Origin: Nitrospirota bacterium
GTDB lineage: Bacteria; Nitrospirota; Thermodesulfovibrionia; Thermodesulfovibrionales; JdFR-88
DNA length: 64,000 bases
Assembly: GCA_021840255.1 (NCBI GenBank)
Contig: JAKBYX010000008.1
Location: 34,672-98,671 of the forward strand
Direction of reading: 5' to 3'
The position numbers and the translations under genes are program-made. Of the stretch, positions 37,043 through 46,831 are shown piece by piece (position 1 is the first letter of the stretch; each line of letters starts with the position of its first letter). The notes below the pieces were generated by a model, which had not been told where the DNA came from, did not search any database, and was given only the letters and a program-made list of their open reading frames with translations.

Positions 37043-40000
37043 TTAGATGGACCGGTAAATCTCCTCCGTAGCGGGTGAGGGGGCGATTCCCAGGCCGTGG
37101 GAAAGTGCTTTGCGGCATTTCTCGTAAGTCCTGGCGGCCCGGGCGTGCAAGCCCAGGTTTTTCTGGCATAACATCAAGCCCTGATAAAGCTCCTCAGTCA
37201 GGCTGTCAATCTCCAGACCCTTCTCGAATTTTCGGGCGGCCATTTCCCATTGCCCGGCGCGCAACAAATATTCGCCGGCATCCATAATGATCCGCAGGAG
37301 CACGTCATTGACTCGTTCGCGCACCGTCACCACCCATTCCTGCCATTCGTCAGCAGGCAGAAATTCGCCCCTGTACAGGTCCATTGCCCGTTCAGCCAGG
37401 GTCAACGCTTTTTCCGTCCTCTGCTTTCCGGCCCCCTTCCACGCGGCTTCGATCTGCTCAATAATGCGCATAACCGCGCCAATATCCGTCCAGCAGTATG
37501 TTCCTTCGAGTGACGCCAGCCCGCCCTTTACACTGACGGCTTTCTCGCCTATTATCTTCCTCAGGCGCACGAGCGCCATTTCATAAGACCTATGCGCCAG
37601 GTCGCCTTCGGAGTTGGGCCAAAGGAGGTCTGTGATTTTTTCCTCAGGAATGTCCCTGCCGCCCAAGGCTATCAATATCTTGAGAAGGGCAAGGGGTTTT
37701 TGCTGAGGTTTCCCTTGGAAACCAATCGTTTGGCCGTCCCGGACGATGCGGAATTCCCCGAGCGTGTATATCTTGAGCGGCCATGGCCAGTTTTCATCCG
37801 CCAGATGGGAATCATCAGGGACGAGGTCCAGTTTTTTGATGATATTGCGGGCGTATTCCGGCTCTATCCCCGCTTCAAGGGCCTTTGCGCAGTAACGGGC
37901 CCAGAAGGAGCCCGGCCAGAACCCGAGCCCAAGGGTGCATCCGGTCTGCCTTCCCAGAGTGAACGCCTGTTTTAACGCCTCCAGACCATCTTTTTCCTCC
38001 GCGCGGCCAAAGGCGAGGGTCGCCTTCATAATCGCCCAAACGTATTCAAGGGTCCCCATCCCCGCAATAATCTTTCCAGCGCTTTCGAGGGCCCGCTCCG
38101 CTTCAGCCCAGTCCTGTTGTCTGAGAAGCGTTTCGGCCAATATCAGGAGGTTCCATGCTTCTCCAACAACCGGCATTCCCGCCTCATTTGCCATTATTAT
38201 CGATTTCTCAGCCAGGGTCCTGGCATCGGAAAGATTTTCCAGCAGCAGGTTGTACCAGGCCAGCACATGAAAGTAAAGCATATGCACCACGGCCCGCTCC
38301 GGTCCAGCGCCCGCCTTAATGCCTGCCAGATGTTTTTCAATCAAGGGGATATCCCTCTTTGTAAGCGCGCTAAGCGCCCCGTAATAATGGAACCAGATGT
38401 CCAGCATATGGATGCCGGTCCTGGCGGCCAGCTCAAGACCTTCGGCGACAAGGCCGATCGCCGTTTCCGGCTCGCCGAAAGAGGAGTAAAAATACGCCTG
38501 CGACATCGTTGCGCCCAGCTTATAAAGAGGCATGGCCAAGCCGGAGCCCATTGCCCTTTCCACCTCGTGCGCCAGGACCCTGCACATGCCGGCATCCCCA
38601 TGCAATGTGTAATACGTGATCGCGCTGTGATGGATCTTCAGCCAAAGCCCCGGCGCTGGGATTCTTTTGGACAGGGACAAGCTGCGTTCCACCCAGTCCC
38701 TTGTATCGGGATGGCCTGTCCGTCTCCAGATGAGCGCGTCTGCCATGCTGGATACTACCCAGGCCTCGACTTCCTGCGAAGGAAAGGACGGCTGGCGGCC
38801 CAGGCGCTCATAAAGCCAGTCGATCCACCGGTCTAGGGGTTTGAAACCGTCCCAGGCCATTATGATGGCCTCAACCGCGCCCGACCAGGAAAGGAGTTCT
38901 CCCATCTCATCTGCCTGTTTCGAAAAAAGCTGGAAGGCGATATTGAAAAAATGGAGACCCTCCGCTGGGGCAAAAGGAAGCCGGCATACGCCTTTCCAGT
39001 AAAGCAGCCAGGGGGCATTTTCAAGTATGCCTGGCGGGACTGCGTCTATCCATCTTTCCAGGATGCCGTGCCTGCCCTGCTCGATGAGTGTGCGCGCTCC
39101 GGTGAGGACCAGCGGGACCAATTCCCCCCAGTCCCCGGTTTCCAGAAAAAGCTCCGCCGCGTCCTCGGTTTGACCAGCCGAGGCAAGCAGGTTTGCCGTG
39201 TCCTTTTTCAGGAGATCCAGTTCACCGGCGGCAAGGCAGGCCTGCGCCCTGTGCCGCAAAAAATCCCTGAAAAGCGGATGGTACTGATAGATCGCCTTCT
39301 GGCCTGAATGCCTTGTGGTGAAATAATTGTTCAGACTCAAATTCTCAAGGAACTGCGCGGCGCCGCCAGTCCCGGCGAGCTTCCCTGCGTTTTCGGTTGA
39401 GATGATAGGCAAAAAGGCGGTTCTGAGCAGGAAATTCCTCAGTCCCTCGCCCGCCCTTTCAAAGAATTCGTTTGCGAAGTAGTCAAAAATTCCGGAATGC
39501 CTCACCTCCGCATCGAGGGCATAAGGTATCCCGCAGGTCCGCATGTGCTCAAGCATCAGGGTGATCCCCGCGATCCAGCCGTCAGTTTTTGCATGCAATC
39601 TTTCAAGGCCTGTTTCAGCTATTTCGCGGGCCTTGTCCTTCAACCGGTCCCGGACGAACCCTTTCATCTCCTCAATTGTGAAACGTATCTCGTCCCATCC
39701 TATGGAACCCATCAGGCCATTTGCACGGAACCTGGAAAACCGCTGATGCGGCCCACTCCTGCTGATCACGAACAGGCTCAAATTTTCCGGCAGCACAGAG
39801 ATGCCCGCGGAGACGGCCTCGTGCAGGCGGGACTGAGCGGGGGCCTCCTGATAATTGTCGAGCACAATAATAAAAGGAGGCTTGATCCGCCGGGACATCT
39901 CTTCGAAATAGTTTTTCGAAAAGACGGAGATGCTCATCCGGTATTCGGGGGTGAAAAAGGGCATCGGCTTCCGTACGCCGGGACGGACCTTTTTTATGGC

Positions 40001-40234
40001 TTGCCCCATGAAGGAAAAAAAGGACGCGATGTCTCCGTCTCTTTCGTCTACCTGGTACCAGAGGCAGGGCAGTTTCGAGTGCTCAATGTAGCTTGAAACA
40101 AGTGTGGTCTTGCCGGAGCCCGCCGGGCCGGATACCCAGACAACCGGCCGGTCACGGCGGCAATCATCCACTAAATTGAAAAGGCGCTTCCGTAAAAAAA
40201 CCTGCGCGACCTTAGGTCTTGTGATTTTAACCAT
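37043..40234 (-). CDS. Large transcriptional regulator, MalT-like STAND ATPase with BTAD domain
   Basis: 1063 residues. An N-terminal STAND-type NTPase with Walker A GPAGSGKTT (36-44) and LDNYQEA as Walker B; a winged-helix segment; a long helical TPR-like region (about 340-800); and a C-terminal OmpR-like wing plus bacterial transcriptional activation domain (KIYTLGEFRIVRDGQTIGFQ, ILIALGGRDIPEEKITDLLW, HRSYEMALVRLRKIIGEKAV, then repeats ending KCRKALSHGLGIAPSPATEE). The N-terminal half is like MalT/LuxR-type STAND regulators, but the DNA-binding part is SARP/BTAD-type rather than LuxR. Targets are unknown; it is next to, and on the same strand as, the propeller and PEP-CTERM genes. Confidence 0.85.
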   Translation of the reverse strand: MVKITRPKVAQVFLRKRLFNLVDDCRRDRPVVWVSGPAGSGKTTLVSSYIEHSKLPCLWYQVDERDGDIASFFSFMGQAIKKVRPGVRKPMPFFTPEYRMSISVFSKNYFEEMSRRIKPPFIIVLDNYQEAPAQSRLHEAVSAGISVLPENLSLFVISRSGPHQRFSRFRANGLMGSIGWDEIRFTIEEMKGFVRDRLKDKAREIAETGLERLHAKTDGWIAGITLMLEHMRTCGIPYALDAEVRHSGIFDYFANEFFERAGEGLRNFLLRTAFLPIISTENAGKLAGTGGAAQFLENLSLNNYFTTRHSGQKAIYQYHPLFRDFLRHRAQACLAAGELDLLKKDTANLLASAGQTEDAAELFLETGDWGELVPLVLTGARTLIEQGRHGILERWIDAVPPGILENAPWLLYWKGVCRLPFAPAEGLHFFNIAFQLFSKQADEMGELLSWSGAVEAIIMAWDGFKPLDRWIDWLYERLGRQPSFPSQEVEAWVVSSMADALIWRRTGHPDTRDWVERSLSLSKRIPAPGLWLKIHHSAITYYTLHGDAGMCRVLAHEVERAMGSGLAMPLYKLGATMSQAYFYSSFGEPETAIGLVAEGLELAARTGIHMLDIWFHYYGALSALTKRDIPLIEKHLAGIKAGAGPERAVVHMLYFHVLAWYNLLLENLSDARTLAEKSIIMANEAGMPVVGEAWNLLILAETLLRQQDWAEAERALESAGKIIAGMGTLEYVWAIMKATLAFGRAEEKDGLEALKQAFTLGRQTGCTLGLGFWPGSFWARYCAKALEAGIEPEYARNIIKKLDLVPDDSHLADENWPWPLKIYTLGEFRIVRDGQTIGFQGKPQQKPLALLKILIALGGRDIPEEKITDLLWPNSEGDLAHRSYEMALVRLRKIIGEKAVSVKGGLASLEGTYCWTDIGAVMRIIEQIEAAWKGAGKQRTEKALTLAERAMDLYRGEFLPADEWQEWVVTVRERVNDVLLRIIMDAGEYLLRAGQWEMAARKFEKGLEIDSLTEELYQGLMLCQKNLGLHARAARTYEKCRKALSHGLGIAPSPATEEIYRSI

Positions 40235-40669
40235 AGCGGCCGAAATCCCCTCTCAAAAGCTTGTATGTGGCCGGATTTTATCATAATTAGACCCCGGTTG
40301 AATACGAAACTGCAGCTGCAAATATCATTAATATCTCCAGTATATATTGCCTTTTTGAAAAGACCGTCTGTGCGGATTTGCGAAAATAACCTTTATTCTG
40401 GAAAAAAATTCTTTTTTGCAGAATTTGCCCAGTACTTTGGTATCCGCTTCACGGCATCGGGATACTAAACTTGAAGGGGCTACCTGGTATCCGGTTCAGG
40501 TCTTCAAAGCTGCTCTTTTCAGGTTCAATTCCGCACGGGAGGGTTCTGCCGCGCTTAGCGGCGCATTTGTATCATAGGCAAAATATTGATACCTTTTTGC
40601 AATGATGTCTTATTTGATCTGAAGCTTGAAAGCGCAGTCGCCCGTACAAAAGCCGGAAGAGCCTTTTTT
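40235..40669. other. Gene-free 435-bp region
   Basis: No open frame is convincing. The first half is AT-rich and probably holds the regulator's promoter. Between 40480 and 40565 there is a structured-looking, GC-richer block with the short hairpins ACCTG/CAGGT and GCCGC (40548-40552) / GCGGC (40558-40562). It has tRNA-like words (CTTCAAA, GGTTCAATTCC) but does not fold into a cloverleaf. Confidence 0.4.
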
Positions 40670-41731
40670 CTAGAGTATATCTTCGATCCTGGCCGCCACT
40701 TCTTCCGGGCTTACTATGGCGCCCCCCGGACGGCCGTATGAGAACACTTTTGCCCGGCCGTTTATGGAAAGCCTTACGTCCTCGACCATCTGGCCCGCGT
40801 TTAATTCAAAGACGAGGAATTTCTTGACCTTTCCGGAAAGCATTTCGAGTTCCCTTTCCGGGAAGGGGAAAAGCGTAATGGGCCGGAAGAGCCCCACTTT
40901 CCGCCCTTTTGCCCTCAGGGCGTCCACGGCGGAAAAGGCTATTCGTGCCGCGATGCCGAAGGCAACGATTACCGCCTTTGCGTCTTCAGTCCTGTAGGAA
41001 TGGGAAAGGGTCTCTTTTTCCCTCATGAGGCGGTACTTGTCCTGCAGCCGCCGGTTCCTTCTTTCAAGCTCGCCCTCGCCCATGTAAAGGGATTTTATGA
41101 CATTTGATTTCCTGCCGGAACAGCCGGTGAGTGCCCAGGTTTTTTTAGGCAGACGCGGTTTTTTGTAGGGGGTCATCCGGACAGGCTCCATCATCTGCCC
41201 AAGGATCCCGTCGGCCAGTATCATCGCAGGGTTCCTGTATTCGTCGGATTTGTCAAAGGCAAGCATGGTCAGGTCCCTGATCTCCTGGACGCTGTAAGGC
41301 GCGTATACCATGAGCTTGTAATCTCCGTGGCCGCCGCCTTTTACGGCCTGAAAATAGTCCGCCTGGCTTCCGGAGATATTTCCCAGTCCTGGGCCGCCCC
41401 TTTGCACATTGGCTACCACAGCCGGAAGCTCCGCCCCCGCAAGGTAAGAGAGCGCCTCCTGCATAAGGCTTACCCCCGGGCTGCTTGAAGTGGTCATGGA
41501 CCTTGCCCCGGTTGCCGCCGCGCCGTACACCATGTTGATCGCGGCAAGCTCGCTTTCGGCCTGGACAAAAACCCCTCCGGTCTCGGGCATCCGCCAGGAC
41601 ATGTGCTCTGGGATCTCATTCTGGGGAGTTATCGGATAAGCTGCATAAAAGGAGCACCCCGCGCTGATGGCCGCCTCGGCCAGCGCCTCATTGCCGCGAA
41701 GCAGGATCTTTATTTCCGGTCTTTTTTTCAT
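40670..41731 (-). CDS. 2-oxoacid:ferredoxin oxidoreductase, alpha subunit
   Basis: 353 residues. Joins pyrimidine-binding domain I (LLRGNEALAEAAISAGCSFY, AAYPITPQNEIPEHMSW, VQAESELAAINMVYGAAATG, MTTSSSPGVSLMQEALSYLA) and domain II (AVIVAFGIAARIAFSAVDAL, LFRPITLFPFPERELEML), the VorB/KorA/PorA alpha layout. These thiamine-dependent enzymes oxidise pyruvate, 2-oxoglutarate or branched 2-oxoacids with ferredoxin. ATG 41731 gives the family start; the frame is open to 41857. No beta or gamma subunit gene adjoins it; the neighbours are an intergenic region and the divergent osmC-like gene. The IDs kor or vor cannot be decided. Confidence 0.85.
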   Translation of the reverse strand: MKKRPEIKILLRGNEALAEAAISAGCSFYAAYPITPQNEIPEHMSWRMPETGGVFVQAESELAAINMVYGAAATGARSMTTSSSPGVSLMQEALSYLAGAELPAVVANVQRGGPGLGNISGSQADYFQAVKGGGHGDYKLMVYAPYSVQEIRDLTMLAFDKSDEYRNPAMILADGILGQMMEPVRMTPYKKPRLPKKTWALTGCSGRKSNVIKSLYMGEGELERRNRRLQDKYRLMREKETLSHSYRTEDAKAVIVAFGIAARIAFSAVDALRAKGRKVGLFRPITLFPFPERELEMLSGKVKKFLVFELNAGQMVEDVRLSINGRAKVFSYGRPGGAIVSPEEVAARIEDIL

Positions 41732-41921
41732 TCGCCAAATTTTGAGGCTTTTAAAAGAAAAAAATTTTTCCGGAGGATGTGTAAAAAAACAGAACCCCTC
41801 CCGTAACAGGCCAGATTTTAACATAAACTGGTGTCTATTGACAGGCATCCGGCCCATGGGTTAGCCTGAGAGGTAATCTGCGGAGAGGAAAAACCCCAGA
41901 TAGAAAAGGAGATTTTGGCAT

Positions 41922-42335
41922 ATGCCCGAAGCGAGGATAAAATTCCAGGACGGTATGCGATTTTCGGCGATCACTGGCAGCGGCCACGAGGTCATGATGG
42001 ATTCAAGCCAGGAGTTCGGCGGGCAAGACACCGCGGCCAGACCAATGGAATTGCTTCTGGCCGGGCTCGGCGGCTGCACCGGCATGGACGTGATATCGAT
42101 ACTCAGGAAGAAAAAGCAGGAAGTCACCAGCTTTGAGATAATAGTCAAGGGGAACAGGGCGGAAGACCACCCCAAAAGATACACCGGCATAGAAGTGGAG
42201 TTCGTGATAAAAGGGAATAACTTAAGCGAAGAGGCGGTGAAGAGGGCTGTTGAGCTTTCCATGGACAAATATTGCTCGGTGAGGGCAACGCTTGAGGGCA
42301 GCACCCCGGTGAAATATCATTACAAGATCGGGTAG
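41922..42335 (+). CDS. OsmC family protein
   Basis: 137 residues of the OsmC/Ohr fold. The two redox-active cysteines are C52 (LLAGLGGCTGMDVISIL) and C118 (SMDKYCSVRATLEG). The family reduces organic or inorganic peroxides with the cysteine pair; the substrate of this subgroup (YhfA-like) is not known. ATG 41922 follows GGAGA. It runs divergently from the ferredoxin-oxidoreductase alpha gene. About 100 bases separate it from pgpA. Confidence 0.88.
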   Translation: MPEARIKFQDGMRFSAITGSGHEVMMDSSQEFGGQDTAARPMELLLAGLGGCTGMDVISILRKKKQEVTSFEIIVKGNRAEDHPKRYTGIEVEFVIKGNNLSEEAVKRAVELSMDKYCSVRATLEGSTPVKYHYKIG

Positions 42336-42377
42336 CCCTGGTAGATGAGGTTTGGAATTTTCCTTTTACCCCTAGCC

Positions 42378-42407
42378 TTTGGGAGAGGGGATAAGGGGTG
42401 AGGTGAG
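42378..42407. repeat. Dispersed GGGAGAGGGGATAAGGGGTGAGG-type repeat, copy 1
   Basis: TTTGGGAGAGGGGATAAGGG followed by GTGAGGTGAG. A related sequence is at 51701-51728. This type of sequence recurs in intergenic DNA of many bacterial genomes; function unknown. Confidence 0.4.
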
Positions 42408-42434
42408 TAAAAACTCTCCCCCAAGCGAATTTAA

Positions 42435-42908
42435 ATGGATAAAAAACATCCAGGTTTTTTCTTTTTTCTGCGGCAGATCGCCACACTTTCTTTCATTGGT
42501 TACGTTCCGGCCGCCCAGGGGACTTTCGGCACGCTCGTTGCGGCAATCCTGGTATGGCTTTTAAAACCGGGGCCGCTTCAGCTTGTTTTCTTTGCCGTAT
42601 TTGCCATATTAATAGGGGTCTATGCGGCCGGGCAGGCCGAGCTTGTGCTTGGCAAGGACTCCCGCCATATCATCATCGACGAATTCGCTGGCTACCTGGT
42701 GAGCGTCCTGTTCCTGCCCCTTTCGGCCCTTTCGGATGGTTACCTCGTGGCCGCCTTTGTGTTGTTCAGGGCGTTTGATATTTTGAAACCTCCACCAATA
42801 AGGCAAATGGAGAACCTGCCCGGCGGCGTGGGGGTTATGGCTGATGATATCGCGGCCGGCATTGCCGCAAACATCCTCCTTCACCTATGGAGGCTGATAT
42901 CTGCATGA
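42435..42908 (+). CDS. pgpA: Phosphatidylglycerophosphatase A
   Basis: 157 residues, membrane protein with about four helices. Removes the phosphate from phosphatidylglycerophosphate to give phosphatidylglycerol. Family motifs: PAAQGTFGTLVA (usual PxAPGTxGS), KDSRHIIIDEFAGYLVSVLF (DxxxxVxDExxG), and FRAFDILKPPPIRQMENLPG then GVMADDIAAG. The APG of the first motif reads AQG here. No strong ribosome binding site. It is followed by thpR after 53 bases. Confidence 0.9.
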   Translation: MDKKHPGFFFFLRQIATLSFIGYVPAAQGTFGTLVAAILVWLLKPGPLQLVFFAVFAILIGVYAAGQAELVLGKDSRHIIIDEFAGYLVSVLFLPLSALSDGYLVAAFVLFRAFDILKPPPIRQMENLPGGVGVMADDIAAGIAANILLHLWRLISA

Positions 42909-42961
42909 AGGGAAAATGAAAATGTATATACCCCTCCTTTTCCTTTATCCGGTTCGTTGAA

Positions 42962-43594
42962 ATGTCAGGTTCCATCAGATGTTTTGTGGCGGTTGAGCTT
43001 CCTGAGGAATTAAGAGACCGGATAGCGGCGGATACAGCTTTTTTAAAAAAGAGCACGGCGGGAAAAAATGTCAAATGGGTACCGCCTGAAAACCTGCATC
43101 TTACGATAAAGTTCCTTGGCCAGGTGACCGAAGACCATATCCCGGAGCTGACCGGCCTTCTGAAAGAGGCCGTGAGCGGGATCAGACCCTTTGAGATCGA
43201 GGTGGCGGGCGCGGGCGTATTCCCTGGGCACGGCTCTCCCAGGGTCTTCTGGGTGGGGATAAGAGACCCCCAGATGCTTTTGGCGGGGCTTGCGCGGAAT
43301 GTAGAGGAGACACTGGGGAAGGCCGGTTACGGGCAGCAGGAAAAAGGGGGATTTTCCCCGCACCTCACCCTTGGGAGACTCAAAGAACCTCGGGCCATGG
43401 GCTCCATGTCCTCTTTTGGAAGGGGCGGAGAAGGGCGGGAGGAAGCCAGAAGGCTGGCTGATGAGCTTGCTACCCTTAAGGATGCCTTATTTGGTAAGAT
43501 AAATCTCGAAAATATCAGCCTTATGCGGAGTGAGCTTGGTCCGGGAGGGGCCAGGTACAGCAGGTTGGCGAAGATCGAATTCGGCGGTTTTTAG
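42962..43594 (+). CDS. thpR: RNA 2',3'-cyclic phosphodiesterase (2H family)
   Basis: 210 residues. The two HxTx catalytic motifs are HLTIKFLG (H46) and HLTLGRLK (H134), which define the LigT/ThpR 2H phosphoesterase family. The protein opens cyclic phosphate ends of RNA to 2'-phosphate. The position directly before recA/pilT-type genes after pgpA and near cinA in other genomes is common. With the archease/RtcB genes at 52-54 kb, the window encodes two separate routes for handling 2',3'-cyclic phosphate RNA ends. Its 3' end lies 94 bases before recA. Confidence 0.9.
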   Translation: MSGSIRCFVAVELPEELRDRIAADTAFLKKSTAGKNVKWVPPENLHLTIKFLGQVTEDHIPELTGLLKEAVSGIRPFEIEVAGAGVFPGHGSPRVFWVGIRDPQMLLAGLARNVEETLGKAGYGQQEKGGFSPHLTLGRLKEPRAMGSMSSFGRGGEGREEARRLADELATLKDALFGKINLENISLMRSELGPGGARYSRLAKIEFGGF

Positions 43595-43688
43595 TTTTTT
43601 TAAGGACAAAAAACATAAAACAAAAACGCGCCCAAAGATTAAAAAAATAAAAAACAAAAACCTTTTTGTGAAAGGGGAGATGGAAGCC

Positions 43689-44708
43689 ATGAACAAGGAA
43701 AAGACAAAGGCCCTCGAGATGGCCATTGCGCAGATAGAGAAGAATTTCGGCAAGGGCGCGATAATGAAGCTTGGGGCCGAAGGCGTAGCCGAGGGGGTTG
43801 CCGCCATTCCCACCGGCTCTCTCACCCTTGACATCGCAACCGGGATCGGCGGTTTCCCCAGGGGGCGTGTGATAGAGATATACGGGCCTGAGTCTTCGGG
43901 GAAGACCACCCTGGCGTTGTCCGCCATTGCGCAGGCGCAGAAAGAGGGCGGGGTAGCCGCTTTTATAGATGCCGAGCACGCCCTGGACATAAACTACGCA
44001 GGCAAGCTTGGCGTCAACGCGGGGGAACTGCTCATCTCTCAGCCGGACACGGGGGAGCAGGCCCTTGAGGTGGCCGAAACGCTGGTCAGAAGCGGAGCGG
44101 TGGATGTAATCGTTCTGGACTCGGTTGCAGCCCTCGTGCCGAAGGCGGAGATAGAAGGGGACATGGGGGATTCACTTCCGGGCTTACAGGCAAGGCTCAT
44201 GAGCCAGGCATTAAGAAAGCTCACTGCGGCCATAGCCAAATCCCGCACGACCGTCATATTCATAAACCAGATCAGGATGAAGATAGGTGTGATGTTCGGG
44301 AACCCGGAGACGACCACGGGCGGCAATGCGCTTAAGTTTTATGCAACGATGAGGCTGGATATAAGAAAGATAGAGGGCATTAAAGAAAATCAGGAGCTTA
44401 CAGGAGGAAGGGTCCGCGTCAAGGTCGTAAAGAACAAGGTGGCGCCGCCCTTCAGGCAGGCTGAATTCGATATATATTTCAACGAGGGCATCTCCAGAAA
44501 CGGGGAGCTTATAGATATCGGAGTTGAAAAAGGCATCGTAGAGAAGTCCGGCTCCTGGTACAGCTACGGCGGGACCAGGATAGGGCAGGGCAGGGACAAC
44601 GCAAAAGAGTACCTTAAGGGCAACCCTGAAGCCGCCTTGGAGATAGAGGCGAAGATTTTCGAGGTTGCGAACCTGAAACGGAGTAACGGAGCCAATGGGG
44701 ACAAATGA
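43689..44708 (+). CDS. recA: Recombinase RecA
   Basis: 339 residues. Forms filaments on single-stranded DNA for strand exchange and triggers LexA self-cleavage. Walker [10 protein letters not shown] is at 66-74, exactly as in E. coli numbering; Walker [13 protein letters not shown]; the L2 loop region [20 protein letters not shown], and the signature [17 protein letters not shown] 43689 is chosen over ATG 43680 because AAAGGGGAG lies at 43671-43679, well spaced for the second; upstream in-frame sequence overlaps thpR. Its last 14 bases overlap pilT. Confidence 0.97.
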   Translation: MNKEKTKALEMAIAQIEKNFGKGAIMKLGAEGVAEGVAAIPTGSLTLDIATGIGGFPRGRVIEIYGPESSGKTTLALSAIAQAQKEGGVAAFIDAEHALDINYAGKLGVNAGELLISQPDTGEQALEVAETLVRSGAVDVIVLDSVAALVPKAEIEGDMGDSLPGLQARLMSQALRKLTAAIAKSRTTVIFINQIRMKIGVMFGNPETTTGGNALKFYATMRLDIRKIEGIKENQELTGGRVRVKVVKNKVAPPFRQAEFDIYFNEGISRNGELIDIGVEKGIVEKSGSWYSYGGTRIGQGRDNAKEYLKGNPEAALEIEAKIFEVANLKRSNGANGDK

Positions 44709-45858
44709 TGCCCCCGGGGGGCAAATAGAGATAAATGATCTCCTGAAAGAAGCCGTTGCCGCCGGGGCCTCCGATCTGCATATAAAAGTAGGCAGCCCCC
44801 CGGTCTTCAGGAGAAACGGCGCGCTTGAGTTAAGGGAAGGCAGCCCGGCTATCTCCAAGGAGGAGGCGGTGAGGCTTGCCTTCTCGGTCATGACCGCCCC
44901 CCAGAGAGAGCTTTTCAAGAAAGAGGCGGACCTTGATTTCGCGTACAGCATTTCCGGCCTTGGCAGGTTCAGGTGCAATGCTTTTTTGCAGCGGGGCACA
45001 CTGGGCCTGGTGTTCAGGGTCATACCCACCAGGATACCGGGCATAGACGAGCTCACGCTGCCTCCCATACTGAAAAAACTGGCGCTTGAGGAAAGAGGTC
45101 TTGTGCTTGTCACCGGGACGACCGGAAGCGGCAAATCCACAACCCTTGCCGCCATGATAGACCATATCAACTCCACCAAAAGGGTGAACATAATGACCAT
45201 CGAGGACCCTGTGGAGTATACGCACAAGGACAAAAAAAGCCTGCTTAACCAGCGGGAGGTTGGGGCCGACACGAAGAGTTTCGCGAAGGCACTCCGGTCC
45301 GCCCTCAGGCAGGACCCCGATGTTATCCTTGTCGGCGAGATGAGAGACTTTGACACTATCCAGACAGCCCTTATGGCTGCCGAAACAGGCCATCTGGTGC
45401 TAAGCACCCTGCACACGCTTGACGCCTCGGAGACGGTAAACAGGATAATATCTTTTTTCCCGCCTTATCACCAGCACCAGGTCCGCATACAGCTGGCGGC
45501 CATCCTGAGGGGCATAACATCCTTAAGGCTCCTTCCGAGAGCCGATGGAAAAGGCAGGGTGCCGGCGGTGGAGGTGCTCATCGCCACTTCCACCATAAGA
45601 GACTGCGTTACCGACCCTGCCAAGACTTCCCTGATACATGATTTTATAGAGCAGGGGAAGGTCCATTACGGCATGCAGACGTTCGACCAGTCCATTCTGG
45701 AACTCTTTGAGACCGGGCTCATAACCTATGAGGAGGCCCTCAAGCAGGCGAGCAACCCGGAAGACCTGGACCTCAAGGTCAAGGGCGTGCGCAACACCAA
45801 GGAGATGTTCGACCAGAAGGGCGGGGGAGACATAAGTATTGAGCGGTTCTCCCGCTGA
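44695..45858 (+). CDS. pilT: Type IV pilus retraction ATPase PilT
   Basis: 387 residues. Hexameric cytoplasmic ATPase that depolymerises type IV pili (twitching). N-terminal [18 protein letters not shown] is typical; Walker [10 protein letters not shown] from residue 141; the Asp box [16 protein letters not shown]; Walker [13 protein letters not shown]; His box [20 protein letters not shown]. The PilT-specific AIRNLIRE motif is not clearly kept, so PilU is an alternative. It overlaps the recA end. No other pilus genes are in the window. Confidence 0.9.
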   Translation: MGTNDAPGGQIEINDLLKEAVAAGASDLHIKVGSPPVFRRNGALELREGSPAISKEEAVRLAFSVMTAPQRELFKKEADLDFAYSISGLGRFRCNAFLQRGTLGLVFRVIPTRIPGIDELTLPPILKKLALEERGLVLVTGTTGSGKSTTLAAMIDHINSTKRVNIMTIEDPVEYTHKDKKSLLNQREVGADTKSFAKALRSALRQDPDVILVGEMRDFDTIQTALMAAETGHLVLSTLHTLDASETVNRIISFFPPYHQHQVRIQLAAILRGITSLRLLPRADGKGRVPAVEVLIATSTIRDCVTDPAKTSLIHDFIEQGKVHYGMQTFDQSILELFETGLITYEEALKQASNPEDLDLKVKGVRNTKEMFDQKGGGDISIERFSR

Positions 45859-45959
45859 CATAAAAAAGCCGGGCGGGCGTTTTTTCTTCCTGAGAGCAAA
45901 ATGTGCTTTTGTCCTCCCAAAAGGAAAGCCTTCCTCCTGCAGGGATAAAGGGGCAAGGA

Positions 45960-46448
45960 GTGAATGACGCCTTCCGTTACGCCCTCAGGCTCCTTGGTTA
46001 CAGAGGCAGAAGCAGCGCGGAATTGCGGGAAAAGCTGGGCCTGAAGGGTTTTACCGGTCAGCAGGCCGATGAAGTCTTGCAAAAGCTGGAAAGACTTGGT
46101 TATATAAATGATTCGGCCCTTGCAGGGGCGCTTACGAGGCTTGCCAGGGAGACACGGAGGCTGGGCAGGCTCGGGGCCAGGGGTTATCTGCTTAAAAGGG
46201 GCATATCCGCTGGGCTTGCCGAAGAAGCGCTCGCGGGATATGATGAATTTGAAGGGGCCATGAGTACGGCTCTTAAAAAGCTGAGGACCATGGAAAGGGC
46301 CGGCCGGGAGGCAGGGAGTGAAAGCCCTGAGGAACGGAAAAGAAACGCTGAAGCGCGGAAAAGAAAATTATATGGCGCACTGTCGCGCCGGGGTTTTTCT
46401 TCCCAAACGATAAGGCAGGTTTTTTTAAAATTAGAGGAGGAAGATTAA
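45960..46448 (+). CDS. recX: Regulatory protein RecX
   Basis: About 162 residues, three-helix repeats. RecX binds RecA filaments and limits their activity. Family features: AFRYALRLLGYRGRSSAELR, LQKLERLGYINDSALAGALT, GYLLKRGISAGLAEEAL, and the C-terminal KRKLYGALSRRGFSSQTIRQ. GTG 45960 is preferred, with AAAGGGG before it; an in-frame GTG at 45903 would add 19 residues. It ends in TAATG, shared with the next gene, so recA, pilT, recX, lipoprotein and alaS are tightly arranged; recA-recX-alaS order is common in bacteria. Confidence 0.88.
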   Translation: MNDAFRYALRLLGYRGRSSAELREKLGLKGFTGQQADEVLQKLERLGYINDSALAGALTRLARETRRLGRLGARGYLLKRGISAGLAEEALAGYDEFEGAMSTALKKLRTMERAGREAGSESPEERKRNAEARKRKLYGALSRRGFSSQTIRQVFLKLEEED

Positions 46449-46831
46449 TGAAAGCGAAGAGCACTTTTGTAGCTGTCTTTTTTCTTGCGGTTGTTTTTTT
46501 CCTTATGGGCGCCATGGGCTGCCAGCAGGAAGTAAGATATTCGCCTTCCGAGATAAGCGGATATCCTGAGGCCACCCAGAAGCTCATAAGAGAAGGGAAA
46601 GTATCCATGGGCATGACGCCGGATGAGGTGAGGTATGCCTGGGGCGCGCCGTCTGAGGTGAATATCCTGTCCCCCACAAAGGATGGCAAAAGCAGGCAGC
46701 AGTGGGTATACAAGGACACGCTCTCTCTTTCCAAAACTAGTCTTTTCTTTACGGACGGAAAGGTAACCGAGATGACGTCCTCGGGGATATCTTCCAGGAA
46801 ATTCATTTCCCCGAACACCGAAATTAAATGA
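46448..46831 (+). CDS. BamE/SmpA-like lipoprotein
   Basis: 127 residues. Lipobox MGAMGC with C25. The mature part has KVSMGMTPDEVRYAWGAPSE then QQWVYKD and LFFTDGKVTEM, the SmpA/OmlA (BamE-like) fold in which the first helix follows a G-M-T-x-x-x-V motif. BamE is an outer-membrane lipoprotein assisting beta-barrel assembly; related folds serve other envelope roles, so I give no gene symbol. Start and stop overlap neighbours on both sides (TAATG and ATGA). Confidence 0.78.
   Translation: MKAKSTFVAVFFLAVVFFLMGAMGCQQEVRYSPSEISGYPEATQKLIREGKVSMGMTPDEVRYAWGAPSEVNILSPTKDGKSRQQWVYKDTLSLSKTSLFFTDGKVTEMTSSGISSRKFISPNTEIK

Noticed and set aside
40480..40565. Possible tRNA-Sec (CTTCAAA loop, GGTTCAATTCC arm)
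   Set aside because: Neither anticodon nor T stems pair properly and no acceptor stem is found, so not a tRNA gene; kept only as a structured block.
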